Shown in pieces: positions 59,793 through 64,000 of a DNA stretch of 64,000 nt. A program made the position numbers and the translations under genes. The stretch lies in assembly GCF_043951855.1 (NCBI RefSeq), contig NZ_JBINJW010000010.1, positions 22,951-86,950 of the forward strand, in the 5' to 3' direction. The notes below the pieces were generated by a model that saw only the letters and a program-made list of their open reading frames with translations, was not told where the DNA came from and ran no database searches. Source of the stretch: Proteiniclasticum sp043951855. GTDB lineage: Bacteria; Bacillota; Clostridia; Clostridiales; Clostridiaceae. The stretch's first letter is position 1; the number at the start of each line of letters is the position of its first letter.

Positions 59793-60986
59793 ATGGAAAA
59801 TAAAGTGATGAAAAGAGCGCTTGAGATTGAAGACTATGTGCTGTCCTTCAGAAGAGACCTGCATGCCTACCCGGAGCTCAGCGGAGAAGAAGTGCAGACT
59901 CAGAAGAAGATCATAAGGGAACTGGAGAAACTAGGCATTCCTTACCGAAAAGCCGGTGCGACGTCAATCATCGCCAGCCTGACCGGTGGCAAGAAGGGGA
60001 AGACTGTAGCGCTTCGAGGTGATATGGATGCACTGCCCATCATTGAAGAAGCGGATGTTCCCTTCAAGTCAACAGTGGATGGCAGAATGCACGCCTGCGG
60101 CCATGATGCCCATGCAGCCATGCTGCTGGGGGCTGCGAAGATTCTTTCGGAAATGAGGGAAGATCTATCAGGTGAAGTGCGGTTTTTCTTTCAGGAAGGA
60201 GAAGAGACCTTCACCGGAGCGAAGAAGATCATAGAAGCTGGAGGGATGGAAGGGGTGGATGCATGTTTCGGTATGCATGGCATGCCAAGTCTTCCCACGG
60301 GACAGGTGGACATCACGCCAGGCTACCGCATGGCAGGATGCGATACGATTTATGTGAAGCTTGAGGGGGTATCCGGTCACAGTTCCATGCCGCATCTGGC
60401 CAGAGACACCATTCATCCAGCCTGTGTGTTCGTCACAGGACTCCAGGATATCATCACGAAGAATGTGAATGCGCAGGACCCTGTGGTTCTTTCCGCCGGA
60501 AAATTCATGGGTGGAACAAAAGCCAATATCATCTCAAAATACACAGAGCTCGAGATTTCAATGAGATATTTCAGTCCTGAGGCCAGAAAGACTGTTCATG
60601 AAGGGATCAGGCGACATGCAAAAGCCATCGGAGATGCCTATGAAGTGAGGGTGGATGTGGAGATAGAGGAAAGCGCAGTAAGCCTGTATAATGACGTGGA
60701 ACTCACGGAGATTGCATCGGAAAGTGCTGTAAAAGTCTTTGGAGAAGGAAACAACATCATGACGCCAAGACTCATGGGGTCAGAAGACATGCCTTTTTAT
60801 TTCCAGCATGCCGCGGGCGTCTATGCTTTCATCGGGTATCGGAATGAAGACAAGGAAGCCATCTATTTTCCCCATCATGAGAAGTTCAAAATAGATGAGG
60901 ACTACATGAAATACGGCGTGGCGCTGCATGTTCAGTTTGCGCTGGATTTCCTGGGGGTTCAGGGGAACAAAGAGGAGAACAGATAG
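59793..60986 (+). CDS. M20-family amidohydrolase (aminoacylase/hippurate hydrolase type)
   Basis: 397 residues. Metal and catalytic motifs of the M20D group: LHAYPELSGEE, RGDMDALPI, HACGHDAHAAMLLGAA (about 103-118), FQEGEET (catalytic Glu) and GMHGMPSLPTGQV; the dimerisation domain (about 185-295) contains GHSSMPHLARDTIHP; a late GSEDMPFYF supplies the last ligand. It removes an acyl group from N-acyl amino acids or similar amides, in the cytoplasm. Substrate unknown. It stands alone, with a good ribosome-binding site (GAAAGGATG). Confidence 0.92.
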   Translation: MENKVMKRALEIEDYVLSFRRDLHAYPELSGEEVQTQKKIIRELEKLGIPYRKAGATSIIASLTGGKKGKTVALRGDMDALPIIEEADVPFKSTVDGRMHACGHDAHAAMLLGAAKILSEMREDLSGEVRFFFQEGEETFTGAKKIIEAGGMEGVDACFGMHGMPSLPTGQVDITPGYRMAGCDTIYVKLEGVSGHSSMPHLARDTIHPACVFVTGLQDIITKNVNAQDPVVLSAGKFMGGTKANIISKYTELEISMRYFSPEARKTVHEGIRRHAKAIGDAYEVRVDVEIEESAVSLYNDVELTEIASESAVKVFGEGNNIMTPRLMGSEDMPFYFQHAAGVYAFIGYRNEDKEAIYFPHHEKFKIDEDYMKYGVALHVQFALDFLGVQGNKEENR

Positions 60987-61138
60987 AAGGAAGAGCGGAA
61001 TCTTCTGGCAAGCCACCAGAAATGTAATATTCAGATCAGGAAGAAAGGTCATGATAGGATGGTCTTTCTTCTTTTCGCTATATGCAGCAAAGTGTGTTCA
61101 CGGTACAATAAATAAAAAAAGGAAAAGAGAGGAACGTC

Positions 61139-63613
61139 ATGGAAAAGAAGAAACTGTCTTCAGAATATATCTACATCAGTCATGCCACAGAAGGAAACCT
61201 GAAAGATATTTCCCTGAAAATACCAAAGAACAGACTGGTGGTTCTGACGGGACTGTCCGGGTCAGGGAAGTCCACCCTGGCAGTGGACACCATCTATCAG
61301 GAGTGTCAGAGGCAGTATCTGGAAGCCATCGGATATCAGGGAATCCCGAAGCCGAAGGTGGAATCCATTCTCAATCTTTCACCGGCCATTAAAATCACTC
61401 AGGGTGAATATGCGAAAAATCCAAGATCTTCTGTGGGGACAGTAACAAACATCTATACAGAGCTGCGGATGATTTATGAGAAGCTTCATGAAAGAAGCTG
61501 TCCTTCCTGTGAGAAGAAGATCAGTGCGTCCAGATGCAGAGAAGAGCTAGTGAAGACGGAAGGGGAGTTCAAGGTCTACATGTTCTGCAGCCACTGCGGG
61601 CATAAGATGGAGAAGCTTACAAGAAGTCACTTCTCCTTCAATACCAGAGAAGGTGCCTGCGAGGCCTGTCATGGTCTGGGCGAAGTCATGAAGATTGACC
61701 AGAAAAGTGTGATCAGCGAAGAACTGTCTCTGGAAGAAGGGGCCGTGGCTTACTGGGACCATGCCTACAAGGACTATTCCATCGGTACGGTGAATGCTGC
61801 CTTCAGGCACTATGGGATGAAACAGACGGACAACCGCCCTGTGAAAGATTTCAGCGAAGGAGAAAGAATTCTCCTTTTATATGGGGCGGAAAGTGAAGAG
61901 GCTGAGATGTTCTTCAAGGATGTGAAGATCCCCAGGAAAGTGGCGGAGGGAAAGTTTGAAGGCGTTCTGACAACCCTTTGGAGAAGACTCAATGAAAAAG
62001 GAGGCATCACAGCCCAGTTGGAGCCCTATTTCATTACAGGAGCTTGTGACAAGTGTCAGGGGGAGAAACTGGCAGAGGTGCCGCGAAGCGCCATGGTAAA
62101 AGGCAGGACCATTACAGAGCTGTCTGCGCTGTCGCTTCTGGAACTCATGGACTGGCTGAAGGAGATCGAGGAGAATCTGGTGACGGAAGAAAAGGCCGTG
62201 GTGGAGGTCTATCTGGAAGATATGAAGACCAAGATCAGGAGACTCATCCGCGGTGGCGTAGGCTATCTGTCTCTGAATCGTCAGACCATGACCCTTTCCG
62301 GTGGAGAAGCGCAGCGCATGAAGCTTGCGGCCACTTTAGACTCCACCCTTACTGGAATCATCTACATCATGGATGAACCTACGGTGGGACTTCATCCCAA
62401 GGACACGGCTGGCATCATGAAGATTCTCAAAGATCTTAGAAATCTAGGGAATACGGTCATCGTCATCGAGCATGATCCCGAGGTGATGAAAGATGCGGAT
62501 CATGTCATAGACATGGGGCCAGGTGCGGGAAGTTTTGGTGGAGAAGTCATCTCAGAAGGAACATTCGAGGAAATCCTGAAGGACAGAAATTCTGTCACTG
62601 GAAAATATCTGAGTCAGGAAAAGAAGAATACTTTACAGCCGAGAAAGAGGAATCATGGCTTCATTGAAGTGAGAAATGCGGACAGGTTCAATCTACGCTC
62701 CATCCATGTGGATTTCCCTAAGGCATGCCTTACATCCGTAACGGGGGTATCAGGTTCCGGAAAATCCACCCTGGTACTGGATATTCTTGCCTCTGGAGAT
62801 ACAGAAGAGGGTGAGGAAAGGAATATTGTAAGAGGAACCAGTGGCTTTGATGAGATCATTACAGTGGAGCAGTCTGCAGTAAGCAGAATGAAAAGGTCCA
62901 ATGTGGCCACCTATTCTGGACTTTACAATGAAGTGAGAAAGCTATTCGGAAGTCTTCCGGAAGCGAAAGCGCTTCACCTTAATGCGAAGCACTTCTCTTT
63001 CAACACAAAGGGCGGCAGATGCGAGCGTTGCGAAGGACTTGGCTATGTGACCAGCAACATGCTGTTCTTTGAGGATGTGGATGTGGTCTGTCCTGAGTGT
63101 GGTGGAAAGCAGTTCAATGATGAAGTTCTCTCCGTTAAATATGAAGGTCATTCCATTCATGAAATCCTGAAGCTTTCTGTTGTGGAAGCGCAGGAGCTGT
63201 TCAGGGAGAAGAAGGTCATGGCGAAAATTCTGAACCTTCTCATGGATGTGGGGCTTGGCTACCTGGAACTGGGTCAGACCCTGAGAACTCTCTCGGGCGG
63301 AGAAGGCCAAAGGATGAAACTTGCCAAGGATCTCATCCAGAGTGAAAACAGAAAGAATCTCTACCTCATCGATGAACCTACCACGGGGCTTCATCCCGTA
63401 GATGTGGAGAAGTTCCTTGTTCTTCTGAATAAGATGGCGGATGCCGGGAATACAGTGATTGTCGTGGAGCACAACCAGCAGGTCATTGAAGCTTCCGACT
63501 GGGTCATCGATCTGGGACCGGATGGCGGAATCTATGGAGGTGAGGTCATAGCGGAAGGCACACCTCATGAACTGAAGCGGAATCCAGGATCTGTAACAGG
63601 AAAATATCTGTAA
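61139..63613 (+). CDS. UvrA-like ABC ATPase (short UvrA2/DrrC type)
   Basis: 824 residues against about 940-960 for UvrA. Two ABC modules: Walker A GLSGSGKS (about 40-47) and GVSGSGKS (about 537-544), each followed by a zinc-binding Cys set (CPSCEKK...CSHCGHK; CEACHGLG; later CERCEGLGYV and CPECGGKQFNDEVL), with signatures LSGGEAQRMKLA and LSGGEGQRMKLAKDL and Walker B IMDEPTVGLHP and LIDEPTTGLHP. The segment holding the UvrB-binding domain looks shortened, as in UvrA2/DrrC proteins linked to drug tolerance. Role in repair or resistance unproven. AGAGAGGAACG lies before the ATG. Confidence 0.88.
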   Translation: MEKKKLSSEYIYISHATEGNLKDISLKIPKNRLVVLTGLSGSGKSTLAVDTIYQECQRQYLEAIGYQGIPKPKVESILNLSPAIKITQGEYAKNPRSSVGTVTNIYTELRMIYEKLHERSCPSCEKKISASRCREELVKTEGEFKVYMFCSHCGHKMEKLTRSHFSFNTREGACEACHGLGEVMKIDQKSVISEELSLEEGAVAYWDHAYKDYSIGTVNAAFRHYGMKQTDNRPVKDFSEGERILLLYGAESEEAEMFFKDVKIPRKVAEGKFEGVLTTLWRRLNEKGGITAQLEPYFITGACDKCQGEKLAEVPRSAMVKGRTITELSALSLLELMDWLKEIEENLVTEEKAVVEVYLEDMKTKIRRLIRGGVGYLSLNRQTMTLSGGEAQRMKLAATLDSTLTGIIYIMDEPTVGLHPKDTAGIMKILKDLRNLGNTVIVIEHDPEVMKDADHVIDMGPGAGSFGGEVISEGTFEEILKDRNSVTGKYLSQEKKNTLQPRKRNHGFIEVRNADRFNLRSIHVDFPKACLTSVTGVSGSGKSTLVLDILASGDTEEGEERNIVRGTSGFDEIITVEQSAVSRMKRSNVATYSGLYNEVRKLFGSLPEAKALHLNAKHFSFNTKGGRCERCEGLGYVTSNMLFFEDVDVVCPECGGKQFNDEVLSVKYEGHSIHEILKLSVVEAQELFREKKVMAKILNLLMDVGLGYLELGQTLRTLSGGEGQRMKLAKDLIQSENRKNLYLIDEPTTGLHPVDVEKFLVLLNKMADAGNTVIVVEHNQQVIEASDWVIDLGPDGGIYGGEVIAEGTPHELKRNPGSVTGKYL

Positions 63614-63630
63614 ATTGATGCTTTCAGGAG

Positions 63631-63672
63631 AAACCGGTGGTGTGAAAATTAATTTTTATCCACCGGTTTTGT
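63631..63672 (+). terminator. Terminator after the UvrA-like gene
   Basis: AAACCGGTGG (63631-63640) / CCACCGGTTT (63661-63670) with an AT-rich loop and a short T-run. Confidence 0.85.
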
Positions 63673-63686
63673 GATTTCTGATTGAT

Positions 63687-63751
63687 TATCAACAGATAAT
63701 GGTTTTATCGCTGTGGATAAAACCGCTGAGAATGCTTTTTCTGTGGAAAAA
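63687..63751. promoter_or_regulatory. Cluster of DnaA-box-like sequences
   Basis: A perfect box TGTGGATAA (63713-63721, minus TTATCCACA) with one-mismatch boxes TTATCAACA (63687-63695) and TGTGGAAAA (63743-63751) just before the rrn promoters. Three boxes are suggestive only; no AT-rich unwinding region with DnaA-trio is evident. Confidence 0.4.
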
Positions 63752-63766
63752 AGTTCATTTTTTCGT

Positions 63767-63795
63767 TGCGCTGATTTTGACCCTGTGGTATTATA
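63767..63795 (+). promoter_or_regulatory. rrn promoter P1
   Basis: TTGCGC (63767-63772), 17-bp spacer, TATTAT (63790-63795). Confidence 0.65.
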
Positions 63796-63825
63796 TTTAA
63801 GTCAGCGATTTAAGCAGTCCTTCAT

Positions 63826-63855
63826 TGACAGAAGCTGCTTGAAAATGATAAGATA
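63826..63855 (+). promoter_or_regulatory. rrn promoter P2
   Basis: TTGACA (63826-63831), 18-bp spacer, TAAGAT (63850-63855). Tandem promoters are usual for Firmicute rRNA operons. Confidence 0.65.
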
Positions 63856-64000
63856 TAAGAGCTCGCTTTATGGGAGCGATTACAGCAAAGTTCTTTGAAA
63901 ATTAAACAGAATATAGGTAAAAAACCAAAGTACCTTTTCGAGAAATCGGAAAAAACCATCTTCGAGCAATAAGAAGATGAGCAGCCGGGAAACCGGGTGC
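63856..64000 (+). other. 16S rRNA leader (operon continues beyond the window)
   Basis: GTTCTTTGAAAATTAAACAG (about 63889-63908) is the boxA-like antitermination leader motif found shortly before 16S rRNA in Clostridia. The mature 16S start (a GAGTTTGATC-type sequence) is not reached by 64000, so no rRNA is annotated. Confidence 0.75.

Noticed and set aside
61139..63613. Calling the 824-residue ABC protein the housekeeping uvrA
   Set aside because: It is over 100 residues too short, is not beside uvrB, and fits the short UvrA2/DrrC type better.

Overview
The window is a stretch of a low-GC Gram-positive chromosome, most likely an anaerobic member of class Clostridia (my guess is a Clostridiaceae relative such as Proteiniclasticum or Youngiibacter; genus confidence is low). 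The signs are strong AGGAGG ribosome-binding sites, AGA-rich arginine codons, T-box leaders, the Firmicute block rqcP-divIC-yabR / tilS-hpt-ftsH / coaX-dusB-greA-lysS, an Etf/acyl-CoA dehydrogenase cluster, and an rRNA operon leader at the right edge.

Layout. 1-2.3 kb: tail of an HU-like gene, rqcP, divIC, yabR, then tRNA-Met, tRNA-Leu and initiator tRNA. 2.4-4.7 kb: small accessory genes, including a remnant of a TrkA-type gene. 4.8-18.6 kb: a divergent acyl-CoA cluster. Leftward run maoC, acyl-CoA dehydrogenase, etfB, etfA; rightward run fabG-like reductase, KAS III-like enzyme, livHMGF-livK transporter, an unclassified structured RNA with a terminator, a CoA-transferase, an alpha/beta hydrolase and a TetR regulator. 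Both promoters carry an AACATGA/TCATGTT inverted repeat just after the -10, and the rightward one also has a perfect CcpA cre match. The parts make a plausible uptake, CoA activation and (R)-3-hydroxyacyl-CoA beta-oxidation route for an unknown acid.

18.7-28.3 kb: a leftward set (TraX-like, DUF1295, DAK2-DegV fusion, DUF2177, unknown protein, class II photolyase, MacB-type ABC pair, stand-alone B12-binding protein) lies divergent from an XRE-HTH/B12-binding regulator with CarH-type motifs. I read this as a light- and B12-responsive regulon. 28.4-40.2 kb: zupT, tRNA-Pro, tilS, hpt, ftsH, a hotdog thioesterase, fhs, coaX, dusB, greA, lysS.

40.1-48.2 kb: an AT-rich integrated element inserted in the 3' end of lysS, bounded by a 29-bp direct repeat. 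It carries an EcoRI-family DNA methyltransferase with a DUF262/HNH nuclease, a divergent regulator-like gene, a small protein, a membrane protein, an FtsK/TcpA-like ATPase, a stem-loop whose loop holds TAGTATTAC, a Rep with the HUH and SF3-helicase motifs of CRESS-DNA virus Reps, a Tn916-like Xis and a tyrosine integrase with an apparent N-terminal frameshift. The eukaryotic-virus-like Rep and origin in a bacterial integrative element is the most striking content of the window.

48.3-64 kb: asnA and glyS, each with a T-box leader, with tRNA-Asn between them; a DUF624-like protein, murD, pfkA, a DUF1295 paralogue with foreign codon use, a secreted membrane-anchored pullulanase with a likely cre site, an M20 amidohydrolase, a UvrA-like ATPase, and finally tandem rrn promoters and a 16S rRNA leader running off the edge.
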